Source: Periconia sp. R9002 (lineage: Eukaryota; Ascomycota; Dothideomycetes; Pleosporales; Periconiaceae). Taken from it: 12,758 bases of DNA. Under the pieces are notes generated by a model. The model was not told the origin of the DNA. It did not search any database and was given only the letters and a program-made list of their open reading frames with translations. The stretch is from NCBI GenBank assembly GCA_023627715.1, contig JAMAHW010000241.1, positions 1 to 12,758 on the forward strand, given 5' to 3'. A program made the translations under genes and the position numbers. Shown here piece after piece: positions 1 through 10,100 of the stretch (its first letter is position 1; every line of letters starts with the position of its first letter).

Positions 1-992
1 TGCTCTTGCATATCTGGTCGATCCGCCATGATAATAGAAGCGACGCTTTGGCGTTCCAAGTGTTGTTCTAGCAGATGGACTAACGTGGCAAGTAAGGGCG
101 ATAATAAGAAATATGTGGACAGAAATGAATGTAAGTAGCGGCCAAAACTCCATGAAAAGGAAGCTTAGGGCGGGGCACGCCTAAAGGCACACAGGCATCA
201 GTATGGCGTGGATCTCAGCCTGAATAGATACCATAGTTTAATTCGCCATAGCTATTCTAAATTATTTCGCTATTAGTTATGTAAAGGTAAAGATACTTAA
301 GCTTAAGCTTGTAAATATAGGCCTTTCCTTTAATAACGAAATTTAATTCTCATAATCGTAGACGTTAGCGGTGATTACCAGAATGTTAGCAGGGAAGGAT
401 ATTGATTAACTATGCAGATCCTCAGCTTTCTTGAGTTTTTGTTTGCAATTTGTTAATACTAGCGAGGTTTGCCAAATCTTTTAACGCAATGCTGAATAGA
501 ATAGAGTAACGTATTTTCTAAACACATGTAATCTGATTATTACTTTACTTAGGTGATCTCTAAGAATAACAGGCACACTATAGTTCTTTGTTCACTTCTC
601 TGGCTTATACAACTGGCGCGCCGGAGCACAAGTTGAACGCGATCGCGATGCGTGTTTAAGTACATCGTAGTCAAGTTAGAAAGATCCGGGGATTCCAGTA
701 GGGTCACTTGGGCGAGAGATTCGAGAAACTTCCGGCGCACATTAGCCCAGTAGTGCGTGAATGCTGAGCTCAAGCGAAAGAGAACAGCGTGTTTGTATTG
801 TAAGTATGTAAGGAGCGTAATGGATGATTAATATCTATCCTGCGAAGAAAAACAAAACAATAAGGAACGTAAACCAAAAGTATTCCGCATATAAAACAAG
901 CTCAATGTAGTTGAGAGCTCTTCCGCACTCATGCAACCCCGTTTCCTCATCAAGGAAACCAATTTAACAATATTGGACTTTCTAACCCTGAC
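1..992. other. Intergenic, no supported gene
   Basis: Mostly AT-rich between about 230 and 550, with frequent TA steps and stops in all frames. A 12-bp perfect palindrome made of overlapping CTTAAG/AAGCTT units lies at 296-307. An open frame at 549-773 on the minus strand has no ATG (it opens on TTG) and no recognisable domain. The rest shows no coding structure, RNA gene or repeat array that I can support. Confidence 0.6.
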
Positions 993-1427
993 CTAGCATA
1001 CGAACTTCAGAGAGTTCCACGCGTCACCAATATCATGGCATCCAGTGTCATCAATGTTCTGGGAAGCGCCATCGCAGTTACCACCAGTATACTTTCTCAC
1101 TGTGTACATAAGTCTAGTTAGCCACCAAAAAAGTCTATAATAGAGGCTTGAAACAGGGAAGCACAAGCAGAGATGCAACGTACAGTAGCACCCGGTCTTA
1201 CGATCAATGATCTTGACTCCGTGGCTGGATTCTGGCAGGGCTAGGCATGTGCCGCGGCTGTAGTCCCTGTTCGGGCCCCCGGCGCTGTTGCAGTTCGTGT
1301 GTGGGAAAAACTTGACGGTCATATCCAGGGCCCGACTAGTTAAGCTGTTGGCATCTTGACCCGGAGGCAGGGAGCTCAGAGCCGGGGAGGCCAGAAGAGC
1401 AACGGCTGCGAAAGTATTGGCAAGCAT
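993..1427 (-). CDS. Small secreted six-cysteine protein
   Basis: A two-exon gene. Exon 1 is 1184-1427 and exon 2 is 993-1099; splicing gives 116 residues. The unspliced frame also stays open because the intron is 84 nt, but the intron would add a hydrophobic, Cys/Trp-rich stretch that does not fit the rest. The ATG at 1427 is followed by a typical signal peptide (hydrophobic residues about 5-18, likely cleavage near residue 19). The mature protein has six cysteines (46, 61, 80, 90, 102, 116), the last being the final residue, which suggests three disulfides in an extracellular protein. Size, secretion signal and even Cys number match the general class of fungal small secreted cysteine-rich proteins, which includes effectors and antimicrobial proteins. 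I do not recognise a specific family, so function is open. The gene has no operon-like neighbour and a TATA-like box upstream. Confidence 0.8.
   Translation of the reverse strand: MLANTFAAVALLASPALSSLPPGQDANSLTSRALDMTVKFFPHTNCNSAGGPNRDYSRGTCLALPESSHGVKIIDRKTGCYCTLHLCLCFPVSSLYYRLFWWLTRLMYTVRKYTGGNCDGASQNIDDTGCHDIGDAWNSLKFVC
1100..1183 (-). other. Intron of the six-cysteine protein gene (84 nt)
   Basis: The donor GTACGT begins at 1183. A CTAAC branch-like site lies about 20 nt before the acceptor, which ends ...ACACAG at 1100. The phase is 1 and the joined codon is TTG. The length is a multiple of three with no in-frame stop, so a naive open frame reads through it. Confidence 0.75.
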
Positions 1428-1565
1428 TTTGAGATTCTTGAGGATGAATAAAAAAGGTCTTTGGTAGGATTGCTTCGATACTTCTTTAGCTTGGGAGGGT
1501 TGGTGAAGTAGGTGATGCTAGCTGATGATGAGAAGAAAGGCACAAGACATGAGGAGCCAGACGAC

Positions 1566-1573
1566 TATTTATA
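1566..1573 (-). promoter_or_regulatory. TATA-like box for the six-cysteine protein gene
   Basis: Minus-strand TATAAATA lies about 140 nt upstream of the ATG at 1427. The position is plausible for a fungal core promoter with a leader of roughly 100 nt. It rests on sequence match alone. Confidence 0.35.
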
Positions 1574-1579
1574 TTTCGA

Positions 1580-2866
1580 TGGTCGCTAATGACACGATCT
1601 TTGTGCTCTACGTTCGGCACGACGTCTTGTTGATCTTATGCTGATTTTTGCCAGTTACCATATTTTTGTCTGATAGTGACCCAGTGTCTGAAGCGCACCT
1701 AAACGCCCAGAGCCACCTAATCGCGAATGTTTTACCTCTGTTGTACATCTACAAACTATTCTCCTATAAGAGACAGCGCTCAGCTTACGTCAGTATAAGA
1801 TGCTTAAAGTCCGTTCTTATTGCCTTAGGATGCCGTGGTGTACGGGTCTATATTGGCTGAGGTCATAAAATAGTAAGCTACCGAGCGTAATGTAAGAAGG
1901 AGGGAGTTTATAGCTGGGAGCATGGATCGGAACATAATCCAAGTCACGTGCCCCGGGTGTTCACATGTAGGCGGGAATTCACCACACAGGGTGCCGTGGC
2001 GCAGCGACAGATAATCCATCCGCGATATGCTTTCGAAAAAAAATGATGCCGCCCATCATTACTCATACTTTAAGCTATCCTATAGAAATTGGTATATCCA
2101 CTTAATAAATTAACCTATGCTGCGGGTAGCTTACTATCCGCCACTAAAGTGAGTGCTACATGCTAAACGTATATGCTGAAATGTGTTAAGAAGACAAATC
2201 ATTGTTCGCGTCACTTAAGGCGTCCAACTCATTACTAGCGACGGCAAAAAGTACAATGTGTAAAATACAGTACAGAGCGCACCATAAGACCATATTAGGC
2301 GCGATATAACGCCATGATCAGGCAATGAGCTCACAACGTGTTACTCTAGCTGTATGCAGAAAGCTCCGTGATGAATGCTTCATTCACTGAACTATAAAGA
2401 AGATCGCTGCAACTGCATTTCAAAGGAAATCACTTTCGCTTCTGCGCTGCCTAAGACTCTTTTTTTACATCACTTGACTAGGAATCAAGATACCGAAGAC
2501 TTCGTCATGCAGGACTATGGCATGCCATAGTTCTGCGTTTGCTTCTCTGGCTTCAGTTTCCAAAAATACTTTAGTCGTCCATCCATCCGCACGCTCCAGT
2601 CTTTGTCCCTTGGCTTTTCTTTGTCAATTGCTGTGTTTTTTAAGTACTACGGAGCTTATTCCGCTGGGACGCGATTTTCGCGATCCATCTCACTCCCCCT
2701 CTGCTTTACTAAAGAAAGGTGTAGTAGATTTTGAACGTGGCACAGAAACGAAGGAATGGAAGCAGATCCGGGAAGCATAATCATCTCGGGGATTCTCTAG
2801 GAAAATGGCAACATCACCATACTAATCCATCCATTCCATGCGACCTCCGTTTGCACAAAATTCCAT
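1580..2866. other. Intergenic, no supported gene
   Basis: Only short open frames without codon structure or domains occur on either strand. The longest is a plus-strand frame at 2517-2780 and it shows no recognisable features. No tRNA, repeat array or other structured element was seen. Confidence 0.55.
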
Positions 2867-3088
2867 CTAAGCCCTCCACCCTATCCCCACAATCCCCTTA
2901 AACGTCAAATACAGGGACACATCCTCCCCCACCGCCTCCTCAACCGCAACCTCCAACAACACCTTCTGCACGCTCTTCACAATCTCCTCTCTCTTACTGT
3001 CCTCCCAATACGCACTCAACAATGTGGCGAAGCTACTGTAATCAAAGTTGGGCACAAGCATCTCATCAAGAGTTTGGTAACCCTTTTT
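2867..3088 (-). pseudogene. Orphan C-terminal coding fragment, family not recognised
   Basis: An ATG-started frame of 64 residues (ATG at 3061) ends at 2867, and the same frame is open for nine more codons back to a TGA at 3089-3091. The fragment has an amphipathic, soluble look: an acidic helix with YWEDSKREE, then VAVEEAVGEDVSLYLTF, and the end GIVGIGWRA. The plus strand here is strikingly C-rich at every third position, which indicates real coding bias on the minus strand. That bias stops at about 3090, where AT-rich, low-complexity DNA begins. It reads like the last exon or severed 3' end of a larger enzyme gene. No acceptor site gives a clear upstream exon. It could instead be a tiny intact gene. 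I do not recognise the family. Confidence 0.4.
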
Positions 3089-3185
3089 TCATAAACATGC
3101 TTTATCAGCATTACAAAACGGGCTTCTTTTTTATATCTAGTACATGTGACACATATTATCTTGTGCATCGGTTTCGCTTCTCGGT

Positions 3186-3216
3186 GTATTCAGTGCATTC
3201 AGCGTATTCAGTGTAT
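3186..3216. repeat. 9-bp tandem repeat, about 3.4 copies
   Basis: Units GTATTCAGT, GCATTCAGC and GTATTCAGT, then GTAT. It lies in AT-rich DNA between the orphan fragment and the 3' side of the hydrolase gene. It is short and imperfect, with no known role. Confidence 0.6.
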
Positions 3217-3443
3217 ATCTCTTCAATTTATACACGTATATGATTGCTACTGGAACGGAGAAGGGGGAATGCCAAATATTATAACTTTTTCTTCTACCAC
3301 AAAATATCCAAAACCTCTCCGAATCAATACCGCACAACGGCGGAGACTGGATTTGGAGTGCACACAGTGGGTAAATTGGCGCGAGAATATCCAATCATTT
3401 TACGTACTACTCACTATGTCCCTCGGCCTTATAGATGAATAAT

Positions 3444-4681
3444 TCAAAATCCATGATTCCCTAAGAACACGTGAGCCGCGCCAAATGCCTCCGTCGCGGA
3501 GTATCCCAAGTTGACATTGTGGCCAGTCTTATCGGGGACGTAGAAACCGAATTGGGCGCGAGGATACACCTTCGCCAATTGCGCGGGAAGACTCTGGTTG
3601 CCGACCCCACAGTCAGCCGTGACATTATTGCCAGGAGGACTGCAAACCAAAACATCATTCCGTCCAGTGATAAGCAAGACTGGACCCTTGAACTCAGATG
3701 TAGTGTTCAGTTTCGGAGACGCGAGCTCGCCCACGGCGTAAGTATGTGCAAACTCGCTCTTTTCGAACGCGATCACCGCAGGATCCACAGCGCCTGGGGA
3801 CGGGTAAAGATATTTTTCCCACGCGGAGAGTTTGCCAGACATGTAGGCAGGTGGTAGGTGGGGGAGAGAGGCATCGACTGCGCTTGCACTCCCTTCGGTG
3901 GCTGCACTTACGATGGCGCTGAGGCCTAGCGGGTTCCAAGCCGTGGCTGTTAGAATGTAGGCGTCAGCCGCGCTGGTTGGATGGGCAATTGTCAGTTCGC
4001 GGGCGTGAAGCGACCCGTACGAATGTGCTGCCATGATGACTCTTTTGAACTTAATGGGGATCTTAGGCGTGAGAGTTCCGGAGCGGAGGCAAGCAATAAT
4101 CCTGAGGAGAATCTGGGATTGCAGAGGGAACTGCACAACGGTGATGGGGTCTAGACGGTCGGAGTCTCCACTGCCTAGATTATCAATGCTCAGGGTGTAA
4201 TAGCCCTGCGATGCAGCATGTTGAGCCCAAGAATATTGTCCATCGAATGTAGCGCTTGGGTAGTCCAATCCGTGCCAATACTCCTTGCTAAAGTGTCAGC
4301 AAATGATAACCTTATTTTATGGACTCAAAGAACGGTGACGCTTACTTTTGATGACAGGAATCCATGAAGTAGGAATTGAACTGACTGTTCTCTTTCCAAA
4401 ACCTTTTGCGTTGGCTCGCAGAATCTGGCCGAAATGTTGAACGTGCCTGAGATATGAATTCTCGGCTTGCTAGTGAAATTGGAGGCTGGGACAGTTTGTG
4501 ATAAATATCTCCCGAGCGAAGCTACATCGGTTGCGTCAGGGTATGGCGGAAAGTCCCAATTTCCGGCACTTGCTTCAATTGCAAGCATGAAGTCTTTGCA
4601 GTTTGGTTGTATTTGTGGCCTTGCTTGCGAACAAGCAGCCATGGCAAGGGGCAGTAGCATGCATGAATACCGAAGAAACAT
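3444..4681 (-). CDS. Secreted alpha/beta hydrolase
   Basis: Exon 1 is 4346-4681 and exon 2 is 3444-4283; the spliced product is about 391 residues. The first in-frame ATG at 4681, with A at -3, starts a signal peptide (hydrophobic MLLPLAMAAC, likely cut near residue 20). The open frame runs further upstream but without an ATG. The fold signature is clear: oxyanion-type FLLHG at 103-107; YWHG across the splice junction; GYYTLSIDNLGSGDSD after the second strand; the nucleophile elbow AHSYGS with Ser200; Asp322 in LITGRND; and His367 in KTGHN. Together these give a Ser-Asp-His triad in the order of esterases, lipases and related hydrolases. Several NxT/NxS sites fit secretion. The elbow has Ala where most relatives have Gly (GHSxG). 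The gene appears intact. The substrate cannot be told from the sequence; a TATA box lies about 100 nt upstream. Confidence 0.85.
4284..4345 (-). other. Intron of the hydrolase gene (62 nt)
   Basis: The donor GTAAGC starts at 4345 and a CTGAC branch-like site precedes the acceptor ending GCAAG at 4284. The phase is 0. Splicing joins SSK to EYWHG, restoring the motif expected after the LLHG strand in this hydrolase group. Unspliced, the frame stops within about 25 nt. Confidence 0.8.
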
Positions 4682-4783
4682 ATTAGGTTGAGGAAAATTG
4701 GCTACGAAACAAAAGAACAAGTGTCTAAGCAAAGGTGCGATGAGAGTAGTCGTGATGATTGAGAATGTTCGGGGTCCCCCAAG

Positions 4784-4791
4784 TATATATA
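4784..4791 (-). promoter_or_regulatory. TATA box of the hydrolase gene
   Basis: TATATATA lies about 100 nt upstream of the ATG at 4681 on the minus strand. Spacing and match are good for a fungal core promoter. Confidence 0.5.
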
Positions 4792-4799
4792 CATAATTT

Positions 4800-5761
4800 C
4801 AAGGTGTCTTCTTCTCAAGACCCCGAGGTACATTTTCAGCGTTATCTTTGCCTTCTCTGTATATTTCCTAGTAAGTGCAATAAGCAGCCATGCTTTTTCA
4901 CGTAATTGCAATCAATGATGCATTGCGGACTTGGGCGTTTCGCGCAAAGTATTCACTAAAAAGAGCACTCCCCAGATTTAGAAAACGATAAGTATTCCAA
5001 AACCCGCCAAACCAAGTCTACGCAACAGCCACCAGACCCAAGCTGCAAAGATAACTATTCCGTATTGCTTATGCACTTATTTGAAAGTTGGTAGAAGGGG
5101 AAGCGGTTGTTGGTGCTGCTGTTTGGTGGGGGCCGGAAATATAAGTGCTAACATGGTCATGGCGTTTCGTAAGCTCTTGACCATATGTGCATTATTAGTG
5201 CAAAAGAAAAATACATCTTAGTTTCTCCATTTTCGGTTACACCGACTTTTGTGCTTCCCAAGATAATACCTATTTCATAAATACGATTGCCATGTAAGCA
5301 CGGGGCGGTGAAACCACGGACGCTTACGGATCAGACAGGCTGTTATTCACCACGTGGATAAGCGAGTCTGGATTGTGTCAAGCCAAGAAGAGCAATGACT
5401 GAAAAGGGAAAATACGTAAGCCGGTCTGAGAGACATGCATAATATAGATATTGTCCAGAGGGAACTCACCTCTCGCCCCACATAACGCGCAGTGGTTAAC
5501 TATAAAAACATAAATCGAATTATTCCTATCACCCTTGATATGTACACAAGATATTAGGGTATTGCGACGATGCCAAAACAATGGCAGTGGTGGCCTTGTC
5601 TGCGATAAAGAAACGAAAAGGAGACTCGGGGAAATGCAATGCGACATTTTCGGCTGTGTGAGCGCCAATCAATGCGAAAGCATTCTACTGGAATCCAAGA
5701 TTACATGCGCTTGTCACCAACACGGCATGGGTTGAATGCAGTCGCAAAACTACAACCCGAA
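4800..5761. other. Intergenic, no supported gene
   Basis: The short open frames on both strands (5378-5668 minus, 5535-5875 plus) have neither domain signs nor codon bias. Several splice-donor-like words (for example GTGAGT near 5470, minus strand) occur, but I could not assemble exons from them. Confidence 0.45.
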
Positions 5762-6323
5762 TCAGAAAGTGGATGCTTGAATCCAAGAGGAATAGAGGAC
5801 TTCTTCGAGCCATTTTCGTGCATTGATCTGCCCCCATACAAAGACGCTTACCGCCTTTTTCATCTCTGTTCGTAGCATCTCACCAGGCTACTGCCAGACC
5901 GTTCACTCTAACTTTATCCTAGTCGCGAATGCGATCACACCATTGCTACTGCGGTAAGTGGAAATTTACTGGTGACCAGATTTTCATATGCTGGAGACAG
6001 GAAGCTATCGCAGAGTCTCAATGAGACGAGCTGCGAATCTTACCGCTAAATACACCCATGATTTTCAGAACATAGATGGCTTAACGCAGCCATACGCACC
6101 GCCCCGGCACGCACTTACCACTATCATTAACCTTCGAGGGGGTCTTCACGCACTGAGCTAGGGAGGCGCACTTGCAAATATGATCAAAAAGTTTGTAAAC
6201 CCCCTTGCTATTCCCATAAACAGCTTCTAATATATGGCTGTATGCAGTGAAGGTCTTATCCGCGCAACAATATGCTCCCAGCATCCACGCCTTCCACCAC
6301 CCGACTTTACTATAGTACTTGGT
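5762..6323 (-). pseudogene. Exon-like pieces of a cysteine-containing gene, unresolved
   Basis: Two pieces look coding on the minus strand. The first (6119-6323) is an open stretch with a Trp-rich start (VGWWKAWMLGAYCC), a helix around SHILEAVYG, and a cysteine cluster CKCASLAQC, ending at a good donor GTAAGT at 6118. The second (5762-5887) is open and ends with ARKWLEEVLYSSWIQ before a TGA. Between them lie a donor-like GTAAGA near 6043 and acceptor-like CAG/TAG words, but the phases of the two pieces do not join directly, so either a middle exon is missing or the gene is decayed. No start is visible: upstream of 6324 the frame hits a TAG, and the DNA turns AT-rich. I do not recognise the family. 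It may be a gene cut by whatever brought in the helicase module. Confidence 0.35.
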
Positions 6324-6470
6324 CTATGGCATATATAATGTTAGCGCGCCCCACTCTTCAGACAAAGGTACTTTTAGAAATATCCAACCCATAAAATTAA
6401 TTCTTTTTAGTAAGTTTAAGGCTATTATAATGAGAATATGTTATATATTATTTATACTTTTTCTTATTTT

Positions 6471-6485
6471 TTTTCTCTTAGAAAA
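6471..6485. repeat. 15-bp direct repeat, copy 1
   Basis: TTTTCTCTTAGAAAA, identical to the copy at 6532-6546. Each copy is itself an inverted repeat: arms TTTTCT and AGAAAA around a 3-bp centre. Confidence 0.75.
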
Positions 6486-6531
6486 CCGTGACTGACTACA
6501 CCAATCAATTGCGAAGAAGAAAACACTTTTG

Positions 6532-6546
6532 TTTTCTCTTAGAAAA
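6532..6546. repeat. 15-bp direct repeat, copy 2
   Basis: Exact second copy of the 15-mer at 6471-6485, offset by 61 bp. The 46 bp between the copies is less AT-rich than its surroundings. It could be an element end, a recombinase target or chance in T-rich DNA. Confidence 0.75.
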
Positions 6547-6652
6547 ATATAATAGTTACGTTAAATCTCTTTTATGTAATAATGTTATTGTTTAAATATA
6601 ACTTTCTTTCCATAAGAACCCGATCCATTTTACTTCTATTCTATACCTCCTC

Positions 6653-7170
6653 TTATCCTCCCTCTACAATCTTTAGTATGAGTCGAATCCCTATTACCAT
6701 TGCATTGGTAAACACCTGCCCCCATACCTCCGATCTATGCCTCTTCCCAAGCCATGCTGTGTACGCATCGCCTCCCTCCTCTTCAAATCCTACTTCTCGA
6801 ATCGTCCGAATCCCCACCCGTGTCAGCCTTGCTGCGTATGCTAGCGGTATCACTACGTTCGGCCACTGACACCGATTCTCCATCCCCTCTCCTGTTGCGC
6901 AGTATTTCTGACTGACCCAGCACCGCCGACAGTTGTTCTTCACCGTCCGATCCAAAATCTTCTTCCGGAACTTGTCCGCATCCGCCCCAGACGCATTCAC
7001 CCACGCCGTGCATCCTAGCACCCAGTGCTTTTTCCACTGCTCTGCCTCCTTCGTCGTAAACTGCTGCCCTACCACCCAGCAGATTGCACACCCACCTCGC
7101 AACTCGGTAAACATCTCCTCCACTACAGCCCATTCCCGTGCCCAATCCTCGTGCTCCTCCAACCACACAT
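6653..7170 (-). other. Displaced C-terminal Cys-rich domain of the RecQ-type gene
   Basis: This frame opens around 7195 and stops with TAA at 6653-6655. It carries CAIC, then HWVLGC, then CRRC with further Cys at 7 and 17 residues, that is C-x2-C ... H-x4-C ... C-x2-C-x6-C-x9-C, interspersed with Trp. Such a paired Cys-rich tail follows the helicase in many fungal OrsD/RecQ-type proteins as I know them. The frame of the upstream helicase continues over the same DNA to 6783 but gives a Gly/Ser-rich sequence with no motifs, so this frame is the likelier true C terminus. Confidence 0.7.
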
Positions 7171-10100
7171 CCCCCCCCCTCCCCGCATCGGTCACACCCC
7201 ACTGCCTCCATTTCCCTACACCCTACCCCTTGCCCGTCCAAGTACGAGCTCATCAGCTCTCGCCGGCACCCACTCCCAATCGAAAACGCTCCCATTGCCT
7301 GCACGTCGAGATCGCCGCTCTCCTGCTCCATTCTCTTCTCTACCTCCCCGTGCTCAACCATCACCACCACCTCAAATCTCTCCCCACCTCGCCCCCCACG
7401 CCCGCTCGCCTGCGCAAAATCCGTCATGCTCCACGGCATACCCACATGCAAGATGTATACAATCCCCGCGTAGTCGACCCCTGTCCCAAGTGCCGACGTA
7501 GCCACGATCAGCCCCCCTTGCTCTACCCACTCCTGCAGCCGCTCTCCTCTCTCCTCCACGTCGGCGTGATAATACCCGCACCCAACCTTCCCAGCAAGCC
7601 ACTCACACTGCGCCTTGCTCAGACAGTACACGACCCCCTTCTGCCCTGTCTGCCCCAGCTTCTTTGCCCACCGCTTGCATACCACCAACGCGGTATCCTC
7701 CAAGACCCTGCGTTGACACCACGACACCAAGTACCGCGCGTTCGGCCGTGCCGTGCTTGCCCGGATATACGTCGCGTTGCGCACCAGCATGCTCGCCTCC
7801 AGCTCTCCCTCCTGCACCGGCGGCAGCGTTGCCGTCAGCAGTACCATCGGGCAGCCCAGCAGCCGCAAGTTCTTCACCTTGAGCAGATTTGCTCGCCAGT
7901 GCCGCGCTGTGAACAGCAAATGACATTCGTCCACCACCACGCGCTGCAGCAGCCCCTTGTCCTTCATCACCCGAGCGTACCCCAGAAAGTTGCCGTTGCT
8001 AGTGATGTCGCCTGCTACGTCTGCGCTGACGACCACCACCGACGCCGGGTTATTCTCCCCATGCTTCCACTCTATGCAGTCGATCCCACAGCCGCGGACC
8101 CGGTTAACCAAGTCCTCGATCAACGCCCGGTACGGCACCACGACCACCGTCACCCCAGTCTCCTCGATGCATGCCGGTAGCGTAAACAGCAAGCTTTTGC
8201 CTCCTCCTGTCGGGAGTACGACAACGAGCGGTGTCTGCTTGTCCAGTACTGCGTACAAAGCCTGCTCTTGCTCCATCGAACGAAACCCAACATCCTGCTT
8301 CCCAAGCACCTGCTGCAGTGCCCGGTGTACAGCCGCAGCTCGCGCGTCTTCCACCTGAACGGCCTTCTCTTTCGGGAGTATCGGAAGCCCTGACATGCTC
8401 TCTCGCATCCGTCTTTTCCGCCCCGGTCTGAGCTCTTCAGACGCTTCCGCTTGTCCATCCACGCCCAGAAAGCGGTGCCACGCTGTGCTGAGCGCCCGGA
8501 ACGCATCGATCGACCGCGTGCTAAGATGCTTGACAATATCAATCGACACGCTGTAGTTGCCTACTCCCATGACGGTTGTTCGTGCGTTCTGCAGCTCAAT
8601 CAAGTCCTCCTCGTCGTCATCCACCTCGGCTTCATCCACCTCGCCCACCTCATCTTGATACCCCTTCCCAAACGACTCACCCACCTTCACCCGCCCAATC
8701 CCCACAGCCGTGTGACGGTAGTCTAGCGTGTGCAGCTCCACGCCAAGTCGCTTGCCTGTCTCCCGTCTCAGCACCCTTGTGAGTCGATCGGTGTTCCATG
8801 CCCCTTGCTTGTTACTCCAGATGTAGTCGTCCAAGCCACCACCCAGCACACTCACGACGAGAAACTCTCGAAACGGCTGCAAGTAGCTCAAGTACAATGC
8901 CATAACCTGCCCCACCCGCGGCGGTAGAAAGCACGGAACCACCTTCGGCTTGTCCCACTGAGACTGTGACTTGTGATACCGGACAACCGTCATAACAGCG
9001 CCGTCTATAACAAAGACATTGCGGTCCTGTAGCAGCCCATTGCGGTGTCGCATCGTCACAATCTCGGAACCCCGGGCCGGCTGCCCAGACTCAATATGCA
9101 CGCAGCCGAGCATGAGCTCCAAGAAGCGATCCAGCTGCCGCAGATACTCCTGTACCTTTTTTCTTCTCCACCGGCCGTCCGACGTCTGCAGCCGCATACC
9201 GCCCCCCGTGCTTCGCGCTCTTCTCAGCATCCAAGCCAGCCCATGCGACAGATTGTTGCCTGCGGCAGTAACGAATGACTTGCCCCGTATCGTGAATGTG
9301 ATGTGATCTTGAATCTGCGCCAGATCAATCGAAAAGCGGTCGGCGGTATTGTCGACCCAGCACATCTGCCAAAACTTGTCCTCCAGCTCAGCTTCCATGC
9401 TCTGAGCCATCTTGCGGAAACGCTCCATCACAATCGGCTGGCCGCTGAGATAGAAGATCTTCTTGTCGGGCGACCAGTACGCGTTGCCAGCATTGCCTTC
9501 GTTCAGCGCTGCGTGCTTGCCGTACGCAAGTAGACTCAGCATCACACTCATCGGACTGTATGAGCCGTCTGCCAGATACTTCCTGCGCATGTCCAAGAAT
9601 GCCTCGCGGTCTTCTTCCGTCTGATCGTCGCGCTCGGCGGCGGGCAAAATCTTTTCAGCTGCCAGTACTCGAACGCAGTACACCACGCCAGCAAGCATGT
9701 ACGAGAAATTCTTTGCAGTGCGCAAGCGATTTGTCCGAGTGTCAATGCCCAGCACAGCAAGATATTGCACCAACCCACTTGAAAACTCATCGCTGCCATA
9801 GCCTATGAGAATGAACGAAGTCAGCGAGTTAAGCAGAGCGTCTGTCTGTGCAGTTGTAGTACTGTCGCCCAGCGAAAGCCAAAGCTGTATTGCCAGCGCC
9901 TTCTGATGGTCCTTCCACGTAAATAGCTCACGGGCGTCCTTCATCTTGTCAGCCGGCACATGTCTGCGCGGCTGTCGCTGCGGCACTACAATATCGCTGT
10001 TGCTGTCAACACTGCCGTCCATTTCGCTGTCGTTGTACTCGCTCTCTGTGCCCGTATCCCTGTCGCTTGCACTGTCCACGTCCACGTCCACAGCTTGATC

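Larger units (their letters stand above)
6360..6652. other. AT-rich spacer at the left edge of the helicase module
   Basis: A very AT-rich stretch downstream of the RecQ-type gene, with long T runs, a hairpin-capable segment (GAAAAC ... GTTTTC at about 6519-6537) and the repeated 15-mer listed separately. It probably includes the 3' UTR of the helicase gene, whose C-terminal frame stops at 6653. No gene is seen in it. Confidence 0.5.

Noticed and set aside
296..310. Overlapping palindrome of CTTAAG/AAGCTT units
   Set aside because: Short, AT-rich and alone, with no partner copy or nearby gene; most likely chance.
549..773. 74-residue minus-strand open frame
   Set aside because: It opens on TTG, not ATG, has no recognisable domain, and no splice sites attach it to neighbours.
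2517..2780. 87-residue plus-strand frame with an ATG and a hydrophobic middle
   Set aside because: No codon bias, domain or convincing signal peptide, and no promoter or splice context; length is within chance.
165..5556. Single TTAGGG or CCCTAA words (about 165, 3456, 5551)
   Set aside because: They are isolated, with no tandem array, so they are not telomeric or interstitial telomere repeats. Subtelomeric position is suggested only by gene content.
6783..7170. C-terminal extension of the helicase frame past the G9 run
   Set aside because: It is Gly/Ser-rich with no motif, while the other frame over the same DNA carries a structured Cys-rich domain; it is treated as the out-of-frame continuation.
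6933..8180. 415-residue plus-strand open frame, and several shorter ones up to 10658
   Set aside because: They are antisense to the RecQ-type gene, rich in Pro/His/Ser, without domains, and exist because the GC-rich codon bias of the sense strand removes stops from the other frames.
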